Of a stretch of 14,588 nt of DNA, positions 6,919 through 13,984 are shown piece after piece. Made by a program: the position numbers and the translations under genes. The notes beneath the pieces were generated by a model. The model was not told the DNA's origin. It made no database searches and worked only from the letters and a program-made list of their open reading frames with translations. The first letter of the stretch is position 1; every line of letters starts with the position of its first letter. The DNA is from CAZPWF01 sp964590725 (GTDB lineage Bacteria; Patescibacteriota; Saccharimonadia; Saccharimonadales; JACQNP01): assembly GCA_964590725.1 (NCBI GenBank), contig CAZPWF010000017.1, positions 1 to 14,588 of the forward strand, read 5' to 3'.

Positions 6919-8315
6919 AACTTTACAATACGCTAAGCCAAAATATCGAAGAATTTACGCCAATTAATGACAAGATAGTTAAAATGTATACTTGTGGACT
7001 AACTGTCTACAGCCAGCCCCAAATTGGTAACTGGGTTGCTTACATATACTCGGACATACTTAATCGTGTTCTTATTGCAGACGGCTACAAAGTTAACCGT
7101 GTTCAGAACATAACGGATGTCGGTCATCTTGTCAGCGATGACGATGCTGGCGAAGACAAGATGGAAAAAGGAGCCCGAGCCGAAGGCCTTACGGCCTGGG
7201 ACGTTGCCGAAAAATATATCAAAGTTGCTCACGATGAAGCAAAACTTCTCGACTTGCTTCAACCATCACAAATCGTAAGAGCTACGAGTTTGATTGATGA
7301 ACAAATTGACTTCATAAGACAGCTAGAGAATAAAGGCTACACATATGTAATCAATGATGGCGTCTATTTCGATACTTCAAAGTTGAATGACTACGGAAAA
7401 CTTGCACGGCTTGATATCAAAGGCTTACAAGCTGGCGCACGAGTTGATGTGGGCGGCAAGAAACATCCTACTGATTTTGCGCTATGGAAACTAAGTCCGA
7501 GCGAGCACAAACGTGATATGGAATGGGATAGCCCTTGGGGTAAAGGTTTCCCAGGTTGGCATCTAGAATGCTCAGTGATCGCAAGAGAGAGTCTTGGAGA
7601 TCAGATAGATCTACATACTGGCGGCATTGATCATATACCTGTTCACCACACAAACGAAATTGCACAAACTGAGACATTAACCGGCAAGACGTTTTGCCGA
7701 TACTGGTTTCACAATAACCATATGAAAGTTAATGGAACCAAACTAGCAAAATCACTCGGAAACAGTTACACCCTTAATGATATTTTGGATAAGGGATTTA
7801 GTTTGTACGCATTTAAGGTGCTTGTATTGTCGAGCCACTACCGAACAGAAGGAAACTTTAGTTGGGAAATCCTGGAAGCAGCTCAAAATCGATTACATAG
7901 CTTCGAGCAGTTAGCAGACAGAGCTTTGCAAGCAGACAATAATGGCAAGGATATTACTTTTGATCCTGATTCGCTACTCCAGGCACTTAACGATGATCTT
8001 GATACCCCAAAAGTATTAAATATAATTAGTGGCGTTGTAAACACAGTAAGTGATAAAAAACTTTCGATTAGTGCCTCAAACAACCTTCGCGACTACCTCA
8101 AGACTGTAGACAGCTTATTGGGTCTAAAATTATCAGAGCGTAAAGATATATCATTACAGCAAAAGGCAGTCTTAGGCAAACGTGCGAAGGCTAGGGAGAT
8201 AAATGACTGGTCGACTAGCGATAAGCTTCGTGACCAGCTTCTTGAAGAAGGAGTCGAGATCAATGACACTCCTCAAGGACAAGTCTGGTCAAGGTCCAGT
8301 AGTTTGAATTGTTAA
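6915..8315 (+). CDS. cysS: Cysteinyl-tRNA synthetase with an altered HIGH motif
   Basis: Class I synthetase charging tRNA-Cys, 466 residues, close to the E. coli enzyme. The expected zinc site is intact: Cys27 (YTCGLTVY), Cys219 (GWHLECS), His244 and Glu248 (VHHTNEIAQ). The HIGH motif, usually HIGH or HIGN, reads Gln36-Ile-Gly-Asn39. The KMSKS loop is KLAKS (276-280). The remaining landmarks include DVGHLVSDDDAGEDKM and the C-terminal helical domain ending KAREINDWSTSDKLRDQL. The GTG start at 6915 overlaps the stop of the phosphoesterase gene by 4 bases, so translation is probably coupled. Its TAA is immediately followed by the stop of the opposing gene with no space for a terminator. A cysteine-ligase relative such as MshC would be shorter, so CysS is the best call. 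Confidence 0.95.
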   Translation: MKLYNTLSQNIEEFTPINDKIVKMYTCGLTVYSQPQIGNWVAYIYSDILNRVLIADGYKVNRVQNITDVGHLVSDDDAGEDKMEKGARAEGLTAWDVAEKYIKVAHDEAKLLDLLQPSQIVRATSLIDEQIDFIRQLENKGYTYVINDGVYFDTSKLNDYGKLARLDIKGLQAGARVDVGGKKHPTDFALWKLSPSEHKRDMEWDSPWGKGFPGWHLECSVIARESLGDQIDLHTGGIDHIPVHHTNEIAQTETLTGKTFCRYWFHNNHMKVNGTKLAKSLGNSYTLNDILDKGFSLYAFKVLVLSSHYRTEGNFSWEILEAAQNRLHSFEQLADRALQADNNGKDITFDPDSLLQALNDDLDTPKVLNIISGVVNTVSDKKLSISASNNLRDYLKTVDSLLGLKLSERKDISLQQKAVLGKRAKAREINDWSTSDKLRDQLLEEGVEINDTPQGQVWSRSSSLNC

Positions 8316-9413
8316 TTACTTACTATCTTTAATCGACTGATAGTTAGGGAAATTAACTTTAAGATACTCATCTAGTAATATCTTTGCGCAGCCTGCAATC
8401 GGAATAGCTGCAATTGCACCTATTATTCCTGCCAAACCAACACCCAAAAGTGCAACAATAAATACCGTTAATGGCGTGAGCTGGTTGTTTCGAGACTGTA
8501 TGTACGGCTGTAGGGTAGCATTCTCAATCTGCTGATAAACCAAAAAGAATATTCCCATACCAATCGCCAGAGGCAACGAAGACAATAGACACGCCAGAAC
8601 AACAATTACTGCCGACATAATATTACCTATCATCGGTATAAGGCCAAGCACAAACACAATACCAGCGAGTGCAATAGGATTTATTTGGGCATCAAAGATT
8701 GAGCCCATTATAAACAAGGCAATACCAGCAAAGATTGCAGCTATTGCTGCAATTAAAAACTGACCATTAACATAACCAGTTACAACTCTATACATTCGTC
8801 TCATAATGTCTGCTCGGTGTTTTCGTTTTGCTTCCGGTTGCAACGCCAGCGCTTTATTAACCCAAACCGGACCTTCTACCAACATCATAAATGTCAATAC
8901 AATTACGATAATGCTAGAAATAATTGAGCCGCCGATTCTACTGGCCGTATTCACCACTGGCCCTGAAAAGTCACCAATCCTATTAGCATAGTCGTCTCTT
9001 ATGTCATCAATTCTATCTTGTAACTTATATTTACGAACAGTACGAGAAATCGCAGTGTCCTGATACTTAATATTATTAATAGTATCTGGAACGCCCTGAG
9101 CAAAATCGGTCGTCTGACGGACGAGGGGCGGTATTATAAGTGCCAAAAACCCGATTAATAACGCTATAACGATAATATATGCAATCCCTGTTGCCCTTAT
9201 TCGGCTTTTACTCCTCAGACGATGCGATATCCAACCAACAGCTGGATTTAACGCGATTGCAAGGAAAGCTGAGATGAATATAAGGTGAAGTTGATGCGAA
9301 ATGTTACCAATCACTTGCAAGCCAACCACTGCAAGCATTACTAGTGCGATCGATTTTACCACTGTTCTGGTAGTAATATTTATAGTTGTATCTGTTTTTC
9401 CAAAAATCTTCAT
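8316..9413 (-). CDS. AI-2E family membrane transporter
   Basis: A 365-residue membrane protein with about eight hydrophobic spans. It matches the AI-2E transporter (PerM-like) pattern: two N-terminal spans with LIFISAFLAIALNPAVGWIS, a third span ending ALIIPPLV, a long extracytoplasmic loop, then the C-terminal signatures YQQIENATLQPYIQS and LTPLTVFIVALLGVGLAGIIGAIAAIPIAG. Members export small molecules or ions; the substrate here is unknown and the AI-2 name should not be taken literally. The ATG at 9413 (MKIFGKTD) is chosen because AAGGA lies 11 bases upstream. An ATG at 9422 and the longer frame to 9473 run back into the preceding glycosyltransferase and are less likely. It overlaps that gene's stop region end to end (stop at 9415-9417), so it is probably its operon partner. 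It converges on cysS. Confidence 0.88.
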   Translation of the reverse strand: MKIFGKTDTTINITTRTVVKSIALVMLAVVGLQVIGNISHQLHLIFISAFLAIALNPAVGWISHRLRSKSRIRATGIAYIIVIALLIGFLALIIPPLVRQTTDFAQGVPDTINNIKYQDTAISRTVRKYKLQDRIDDIRDDYANRIGDFSGPVVNTASRIGGSIISSIIVIVLTFMMLVEGPVWVNKALALQPEAKRKHRADIMRRMYRVVTGYVNGQFLIAAIAAIFAGIALFIMGSIFDAQINPIALAGIVFVLGLIPMIGNIMSAVIVVLACLLSSLPLAIGMGIFFLVYQQIENATLQPYIQSRNNQLTPLTVFIVALLGVGLAGIIGAIAAIPIAGCAKILLDEYLKVNFPNYQSIKDSK

Positions 9414-9414
9414 A

Positions 9415-10539
9415 TTATACATTATCCTTATTAAGCTTGTGTTTTGCAATTGATTCTTTATAGATACACACAACCTCGGGAGCCACTTTATTTACATCGT
9501 ACAACTCAATAAGATCTTTTTGTTGATCATGCAATTCACTAATAATATTTTCATCGTCTAAATATCGATGCATCATTTTGGCTAACCTGTCAGTATCGTT
9601 GGGATCGAATAACACACGTTTGTCTTTGAGTACTGATGAATATCCAGGGTTATTGCCGCCAATTACGACGGTAGCCCCGCCCGCAATCGCCTCAATAAGT
9701 ACAATCCCAAAGCTTTCACCCCCAATACTTGGGAATACCGCTATATCTGCTTGTGCTAAAAATGAATACTTTTCCTTTTCCGAAACAAACCCAGCCATTT
9801 TAACTTTAGTTTCAAGACCATATTCATGCAGCCGAGTAATTACCTTGTCTTCCAGTGGCCCTTTACCAATTATCGTTGCAGTCCAATCTGATGAATATCT
9901 TTTTTGCAGACAGGCAAGCGCATCAACGAAGTTTATTACACCCTTTCTTTTTACTAACCTTCCCAGAAATACTATATTTTTAGTTTCTAGATTCTTTTTT
10001 GGAGTAGTTGTTGGGACAGAAACAGGGTTTGGTATTATGTTTGATTTCAGGCCGTACGATTCATATGCAAATTCTGCTGCCGGAGCTGAAACACTAATCA
10101 CGGAGTCTATACGTTGCGTACTTTTCTTAACTGCACGCGCAAGAAGTTTAGTGCCGATTTTCTCTAGCCGACCGTAAGGAAGAATATGAAATGTTGTAAC
10201 TATTGCGGTTGCCGGTGGCGCTGCAGTAATGATTCGGGCGGCCATTTGTGGACTATAAGGCATCTGTATGTGCAATAAGTCGTATTTTTCGTTTTTGAGT
10301 AGCGTTTTAATTTTTTTTAGTTGCACGGGAAGAGGTATAGACATTCTATTTCTATTGAAACGGACTTTTACGTTTTTTGTAAGACTATGAATGTTAGCAA
10401 TGTCTTTGCGTACTGTATGGCCAACAAGATAATGCACTTCGTGATCATTATTTGTAAGCCACTTTCCCAAAGTAATGACATATTGTTGCACACCATCTGC
10501 AGTATCGAGCGTATCGTCTAGAACAAATGCAATTTTCAT
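9415..10539 (-). CDS. Glycosyltransferase family 4, PimA-like (second of tandem pair)
   Basis: A 374-residue GT-B glycosyltransferase transferring a sugar from a nucleotide donor to an acceptor at the cytoplasmic face of the membrane. The N-terminal Rossmann domain begins MKIAFVLDDTLDTADGVQQYV, the linker region has SVSAPAAEFAYES and NIIPNPVSVP, and the donor domain shows IVFLGRLVKRKG, ATIIGKGPLE, then GGESFGIVLIEA, which holds the two Glu of the E-x7-E donor-binding motif, and GGNNPGYSSVL. The family's nearest functional paradigm is PimA, a phosphatidylinositol mannosyltransferase, but donor and acceptor are not readable here. Its ATG overlaps the previous gene's TGA (ATGA, 10536-10539), indicating translational coupling. 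The C-terminal domain closely resembles its neighbour, suggesting old tandem duplication. No separate promoter is needed. Confidence 0.92.
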   Translation of the reverse strand: MKIAFVLDDTLDTADGVQQYVITLGKWLTNNDHEVHYLVGHTVRKDIANIHSLTKNVKVRFNRNRMSIPLPVQLKKIKTLLKNEKYDLLHIQMPYSPQMAARIITAAPPATAIVTTFHILPYGRLEKIGTKLLARAVKKSTQRIDSVISVSAPAAEFAYESYGLKSNIIPNPVSVPTTTPKKNLETKNIVFLGRLVKRKGVINFVDALACLQKRYSSDWTATIIGKGPLEDKVITRLHEYGLETKVKMAGFVSEKEKYSFLAQADIAVFPSIGGESFGIVLIEAIAGGATVVIGGNNPGYSSVLKDKRVLFDPNDTDRLAKMMHRYLDDENIISELHDQQKDLIELYDVNKVAPEVVCIYKESIAKHKLNKDNV

Positions 10540-11645
10540 TTTGCTATTACAGCTGAGATATATAATTTTTCATACTGATCAACCACTTTTTTATAGTCAA
10601 ATTGTCTAACGTAGTGCTGAGCCCAATTCTTCCAAGCTTTTCGTACAGATTCATCTTGCATTAGCAACTGTAAAGTTCTAGCGAAACTGGCGGAATCGCG
10701 TGGATTAACTAAACTTAACTGGCCAGTTTCTTTCATAACTGAACTGTAACCAGGGTTATCACCGGCAACGAGAGGTAGACCCATTGCCATAGCCTCTAGC
10801 AAGACAATTCCAAAACTTTCACCATAAAGTGCCGGCGAGCAGAAAAGTGAAGCTTCAGACATAAGCTCAAGCTTATTTTTTTCTGACACAAACCCTAAGA
10901 ATTTAACATTATTAATTTCATGAATATCAACATACTGCTTCAACTTGTTTGCATCTGGTCCATCTCCTGCTATGCGTAGTTCTACGTCGGGAAGCGAAAC
11001 CTGAAGCAGCTGAAAAGCTTTCAGGAGATATTTTAGACCTTTTCGCTTTTCTAGACGGCCAATATAGAGAATATTTGGACGTTTTGCGATCTTATTTTTA
11101 GATTCGTATAGTTTTAAATCTACGCCGTTTGGGATAATGCTTATTTCATCATTAGTAAGCGTCCTAACATATAACGCTGCTGCATCAGATACAGCGGTTA
11201 AGTGATGAAGGTCGCGAAGAACTGACTTAGTGTATGGGGTAATTACTTTTTCGATTGTCTTACTCATTACCGTGTCTGGTAGTTTTGCATGAAATGTTGC
11301 AACATTGGCCACAGTACTTTTAGATAGAATTTGACGGCTGAGAATAGGCACCCATGGTTCGTGGAAGTGAAGTACATCAAACTTCTCGGCTTCGAGCATC
11401 TGTTCTAGCTGATCACCCTTTACACTAACGGAAACTTGAGCCGTTGTATGAAAAGGCGACCGAAACTGAGCAGCCGTACCCAGCAATATAGTATCTTGTA
11501 GCGGCTCGTTAACATCACGTGGTTGAGGAGTAATTATTTTAGCTACATGACCACGTGCTTGAAGCTCGGTCTGCAATGCTTTTACGCACTCTTGCACACC
11601 ACCACCTTTGTAAATATTGTATGGGCAGACCAGTCCGATCTTCAT
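10536..11645 (-). CDS. Glycosyltransferase family 4, PimA-like (first of tandem pair)
   Basis: A 369-residue GT-B glycosyltransferase. MKIGLVCPYNIYKGGGVQE at the start is very like PimA/GT4 N-termini, with LHFHEPWVPILSRQIL and VATFHA in the acceptor domain. The donor domain has IIPNGVDLKLY, ILYIGRLEKRKGLKYLLKAF, LRIAGDGPD, and GESFGIVLLEAMAMGLPLVAGDNPGYSSV with the E-x7-E motif. Probable role: adding a sugar to a membrane lipid or envelope glycan, in partnership with the coupled downstream GT4. The ATG at 11645 is chosen over the longer open frame to 11768, because residues upstream are a shadow of the hydrolase gene and the GT4 fold begins exactly at this Met. There is no Shine-Dalgarno site; TATACT lies 10 bases upstream. 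Confidence 0.93.
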   Translation of the reverse strand: MKIGLVCPYNIYKGGGVQECVKALQTELQARGHVAKIITPQPRDVNEPLQDTILLGTAAQFRSPFHTTAQVSVSVKGDQLEQMLEAEKFDVLHFHEPWVPILSRQILSKSTVANVATFHAKLPDTVMSKTIEKVITPYTKSVLRDLHHLTAVSDAAALYVRTLTNDEISIIPNGVDLKLYESKNKIAKRPNILYIGRLEKRKGLKYLLKAFQLLQVSLPDVELRIAGDGPDANKLKQYVDIHEINNVKFLGFVSEKNKLELMSEASLFCSPALYGESFGIVLLEAMAMGLPLVAGDNPGYSSVMKETGQLSLVNPRDSASFARTLQLLMQDESVRKAWKNWAQHYVRQFDYKKVVDQYEKLYISAVIAK

Positions 11646-11655
11646 ATTACTATTA

Positions 11656-11661
11656 AGTATA
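11656..11661 (-). promoter_or_regulatory. TATACT -10 box before the first GT4 gene
   Basis: On the minus strand TATACT lies 10 bases before the ATG at 11645, in the 34-base space after the hydrolase stop. The predicted transcript start near 11649 leaves about 4 leader bases. No good -35 is found at 16-18 bases. The same box and spacing precede the peptidase gene. Confidence 0.4.
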
Positions 11662-11679
11662 CAGCAGAGGTTCGAAAAG

Positions 11680-12609
11680 TTACTTTTTTGCCAAGGCTCG
11701 ACGTATTTGAGCCGGTATAAACGGCGCGGCGGCGGCGGCATCAGCCACAACTGTCGGCGCGTGACCATTCATGTTTGAATCGATCATGTGTACTTTTTTG
11801 AAAATAATATTCAAATGTTGTTCAACTATAGCATTGTCAAAATATCGATCCACATCCACGGCAACATGATGAACCGGCAAATCTACCTGACTATTACACA
11901 AATCTACGGTAAGCATAGTCACCGTTGTATCCATATATGTTCGCACATCATTACACTGCCATAAACCAATTTCGAAATTGATGCGCTTGTCTCGTTCTGC
12001 TTCGTCGGCATCTTTAAGTTTACTGTGTTTATCAGCAACCATAGTATAGGCTGCACGAATTAGTGGTGGCTGTAGTGCAAGGTAACGTGCCAAAAAAGCG
12101 GGAACTCTGTTAGAGAAAAAACTTGCTGAATAACGTATCAGTCGATAGTTTCTGCGGCTAAATTTGAAGTCATCTTTATGGGCAAATCCAACTATACTCA
12201 CTAGCAGGTCAACTTTTTTGGCAAGTTCAGGATGTTTTTGAAGCATCCTTGTGGCGATAACAAACCCAAACGACATTCCTATCAAGGTGACTCGTTTTCG
12301 ATTGTAACGAAGTTTAACAAATGCAGCCAAGTAATCAGCCAAATTATCAAGTGTTGGCTTTTTATGTATCTTGTAGAAACTATCCATTCCGCCAAAACCA
12401 GGCAGGTCGGGTAGTGTCACAGGACCATAACGATTTAGCTCTTCTGCAAGGCCGAACATCCTCTCGATACTGGCATGATGACCATAAATTAGTAGTATTT
12501 CGCGTTTCTTGTTATTTGTTGCAGGCAAACGCAACATACGGCCATTTAGACCATTAATATTTATCGGTACAATGTAGTCTGCCGGATTCAGCTTTTTCCG
12601 AGTTGCCAT
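11680..12609 (-). CDS. Alpha/beta hydrolase fold protein
   Basis: A 309-residue alpha/beta hydrolase. The oxyanion region is IYGHHAS (41-47), the following loop DLPGFGGMD (68-75), the nucleophile elbow GMSFG with Ser113 (111-115), a likely acid in the VDVDRYFD segment (Asp252 or Asp254), and the catalytic His as His283 (MNGHAP). This makes an esterase, lipase or acyl-transfer role likely; the substrate is unknown. The region between the nucleophile and the acid (about 140-235) is rich in Arg and aromatic residues and would form the cap domain. The tail is alanine-rich (VVADAAAAAPF), coded by a GC-rich repeat of GCC/GCG codons. It ends 34 bases before the GT4 pair, with which it may be read, though a TATACT box in between suggests a separate start. 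No Shine-Dalgarno site; a promoter lies 11 bases before the ATG. Confidence 0.85.
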   Translation of the reverse strand: MATRKKLNPADYIVPININGLNGRMLRLPATNNKKREILLIYGHHASIERMFGLAEELNRYGPVTLPDLPGFGGMDSFYKIHKKPTLDNLADYLAAFVKLRYNRKRVTLIGMSFGFVIATRMLQKHPELAKKVDLLVSIVGFAHKDDFKFSRRNYRLIRYSASFFSNRVPAFLARYLALQPPLIRAAYTMVADKHSKLKDADEAERDKRINFEIGLWQCNDVRTYMDTTVTMLTVDLCNSQVDLPVHHVAVDVDRYFDNAIVEQHLNIIFKKVHMIDSNMNGHAPTVVADAAAAAPFIPAQIRRALAKK

Positions 12610-12620
12610 AGTTATTCATA

Positions 12621-12649
12621 ACTGTACGCTATAGGGGTGAGAGAGGCAA
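12621..12649 (-). promoter_or_regulatory. Promoter for the alpha/beta hydrolase gene
   Basis: On the minus strand TTGCCT (12649-12644), a 17-base spacer and TACAGT (12626-12621) lie in the 53-base gap after the peptidase stop. The -10 ends 11 bases before the ATG at 12609, so the predicted leader is only about 5 bases and contains no ribosome-binding site. Confidence 0.5.
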
Positions 12650-12662
12650 GGGCATTGTCGAG

Positions 12663-13544
12663 CTATTGTGTGAGATTTTGAGTACCAACCCAAACATATT
12701 CCCACGGTTCAGGCTCGGGTCCCTGAGCATCTGTCCCAGCTGGATAACTAGGTATCCAGCCGCTTTCTTTGGCGTGTAAGTAATTATTCTGACTAATCCA
12801 TTGATAACAAGTACTAGTTAAGAATGATTTGCTGCCGTCCTCGCACCATAAGTCTATAGTGTATCCAGTATGATGCCGGGAATAGCCAGGCACTGCCGTC
12901 ATACCGAGTGTTTTTTGAATAGCAGCGTCACCAATGCCATCTTTAATAAATCTAGCGGTTGTGCCATTTGCTAACAATCGCTGCAAAAATAGATCTCGTT
13001 GGTATTCAGGAGAACGGTATGCCGAAATAATACTTATCGGAAACCCTTCCTTGGTTGCTGCCGCCTTAAGCGTTTGCCATCCTTCTGCTGCAAGCGGTTG
13101 TAGCAAGTCATCTCCTTCTAGGCGTGGTTCGTTAATTCTTACAATCGCACCCTGCGGCACCGCCGTTAGATGATAGCCTCTCTTTTCGGCTAAGCCGCGA
13201 ATGCGAATATCGGCTTCTTCGTTATCGGTAATTTTGGGCGGTACAACAATTTGCTGAATATTAGGGTAGGCAACCGAACGATATAACTCTTTGAACTGAT
13301 CTCCTGTGAACTCTTTGAATTTAGATTCCGGTTTTGGACCAGCAATCTGGGTATCTGCGCTATTAGTCACTTTAGAGCTATTAGCAGGAAACGTGTTAGG
13401 AGCACTGATTGGTTCACTCAATACAAAAATTTTAACCGCAAAGGCACCCACAACAAGCAACCCCAAAGGTAATATTAGCCATATCTTTGATCGTTTTTGG
13501 CGCGTTTTTGCATGCGCAAATTGCTTCGGATCAATTACTCTCAT
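12663..13544 (-). CDS. Membrane-anchored M15B (VanY-like) D-alanyl-D-alanine carboxypeptidase family protein
   Basis: A 293-residue protein with one N-terminal membrane segment (IWLILPLGLLVVGAFAVKIF) preceded by a basic stretch, then a Ser/Pro/Asn linker and an outside domain. This domain carries M15B motifs: SAYRSPEYQ, and the zinc motif SRHHTGYTIDLW, which supplies His and Asp (H-x2-G-x3-D). The third element, normally E-x-W-H, reads PEPWEYVWVG, so the expected His zinc ligand is Glu. If active it would trim D-Ala from peptidoglycan stem peptides. Two Cys (WCEDG, STCYQW) could form a disulfide outside. Start: the ATG at 13544 (MRVIDPKQF) is preferred over 13553, because the TATACT box at 13560-13555 would start the transcript near 13548, after the upstream ATG. 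It is divergent from tRNA-Gln. Confidence 0.85.
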   Translation of the reverse strand: MRVIDPKQFAHAKTRQKRSKIWLILPLGLLVVGAFAVKIFVLSEPISAPNTFPANSSKVTNSADTQIAGPKPESKFKEFTGDQFKELYRSVAYPNIQQIVVPPKITDNEEADIRIRGLAEKRGYHLTAVPQGAIVRINEPRLEGDDLLQPLAAEGWQTLKAAATKEGFPISIISAYRSPEYQRDLFLQRLLANGTTARFIKDGIGDAAIQKTLGMTAVPGYSRHHTGYTIDLWCEDGSKSFLTSTCYQWISQNNYLHAKESGWIPSYPAGTDAQGPEPEPWEYVWVGTQNLTQ

Positions 13545-13554
13545 ACTTAGCATA

Positions 13555-13560
13555 AGTATA
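13555..13560 (-). promoter_or_regulatory. TATACT -10 box before the peptidase gene
   Basis: On the minus strand TATACT ends 10 bases before the ATG at 13544, with only a weak -35 (TCATCA) 17 bases upstream. It is divergent from the tRNA promoter. A perfect TATAAT at 13596-13591 on the same strand is an alternative, giving a leader of about 40 bases, but its best -35 (TTAACA) is only 14 bases away. Confidence 0.4.
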
Positions 13561-13576
13561 ACGCATCAACTACAGA

Positions 13577-13605
13577 TTGATGAAAACCAAATTATAGAGT
13601 AGAAT
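13577..13605 (+). promoter_or_regulatory. Promoter of the tRNA-Gln gene
   Basis: TTGATG (13577-13582) is followed after 17 bases by TAGAAT (13600-13605). The transcript would start near 13612, about 19 bases before the mature tRNA 5' end. The element overlaps the region used by the divergent peptidase gene. Confidence 0.65.
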
Positions 13606-13630
13606 CATTTTGTTAAACACCTAGATTTAA

Positions 13631-13705
13631 TGGGATGTGGCCAAGTGGTAAGGCACATGGTTTTGGTCCATGCATTCGGGGGTTCGAATCCCTCCATCCC
13701 AGCCA
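13631..13705 (+). tRNA. tRNA-Gln (anticodon UUG), CCA encoded
   Basis: A complete cloverleaf. The acceptor stem TGGGATG (13631-13637) pairs with CATCCCA (13695-13701). The D-arm contains AAGTGGTAAGG, the anticodon stem CATGG/CCATG (13656-13660, 13668-13672) encloses loop TTTTGGT with anticodon TTG at 13663-13665, and the T-loop is TTCGAAT. Discriminator G13702 and CCA (13703-13705) are encoded. The unusual U1-A72 first pair is typical of bacterial tRNA-Gln. The gene is monocistronic, with its own promoter and terminator. Confidence 0.97.
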
Positions 13706-13740
13706 TGAAAAGTGCAGTCCAATGGGCTGCTTTTTTCATG
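13704..13740 (+). terminator. Bidirectional terminator after tRNA-Gln
   Basis: GCAGTCC (13714-13720) and GGGCTGC (13724-13730) form a 7-bp stem with one G-U pair and an AAT loop, followed by six T. The outer arms CATGAAAA and TTTTCATG extend the symmetry, so an A-run on the left makes it usable from the opposite strand too. The stem begins just after the tRNA CCA end. Confidence 0.8.
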
Positions 13741-13957
13741 TTTGATAGATTCTAATTCTCGAATGCGCATAAGGGGTGAGAAATGCCTGTGGCATTTTGC
13801 AAGAAAACCTTTCGACATCAACTCGTTGCTGATCGTGAAGTTTTGGGCTAGCTGAAGATAGATCTAATCCCTCCTCGCCAGCATATCATCGGCTCTATTA
13901 GGATACTTTGCGTCATTTGTCAGTATCGCGGTTTTATGAACATTTTGATATGAGGAC
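13741..13957 (+). other. Non-coding stretch with a hairpin and a tRNA-3'-end-like remnant
   Basis: No supportable gene lies between the tRNA terminator and the next promoter. AAATGCC (13781-13787) and GGCATTT (13791-13797) form a 7-bp hairpin with a TGT loop and a short T tail, possibly a second, weak terminator. AATCCCTCC...CCAGC at 13866-13882 resembles the 3' part of the tRNA-Gln gene (13687-13704) and may be a remnant of it. An ATGCGCAT palindrome is at 13763-13770. Confidence 0.5.
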
Positions 13958-13963
13958 TATAAT
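13958..13963 (+). promoter_or_regulatory. TATAAT -10 box for the 167-residue protein gene
   Basis: A consensus TATAAT lies 21 bases before the ATG at 13985. The predicted transcript start is near 13970, directly ahead of the Shine-Dalgarno site. No strong -35 is seen; TATGAA at 13935-13940 has the right 17-base spacing but a poor match. Confidence 0.5.
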
Positions 13964-13984
13964 ATAGATATAAGGAGGTGCGTA

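Noticed and set aside
9413..9418. Perfect TATAAT on the minus strand
   Set aside because: It lies at the start codon of the transporter, so a transcript from it would begin inside the gene with no suitable downstream start nearby.
9414..9473. 20-residue N-terminal extension of the AI-2E transporter
   Set aside because: Overlaps the GT4 3' end and lacks a ribosome-binding site; MKIFGKTD at 9413 is better supported.
9578..10177. Plus-strand open frame of 199 codons
   Set aside because: Lies wholly inside the GT4 gene on the opposite strand, with low-complexity Ser/Thr/Pro composition and no family motif.
11646..11768. 41-residue N-terminal extension of the first GT4
   Set aside because: Reads through the end of the hydrolase gene in another frame, and the GT-B fold begins exactly at the Met at 11645.
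13627..13821. Minus-strand open frame of 64 codons over the tRNA gene
   Set aside because: Its C-terminal half is simply the antisense of tRNA-Gln and its terminator (the familiar GWDGGIRTP type spurious translation).
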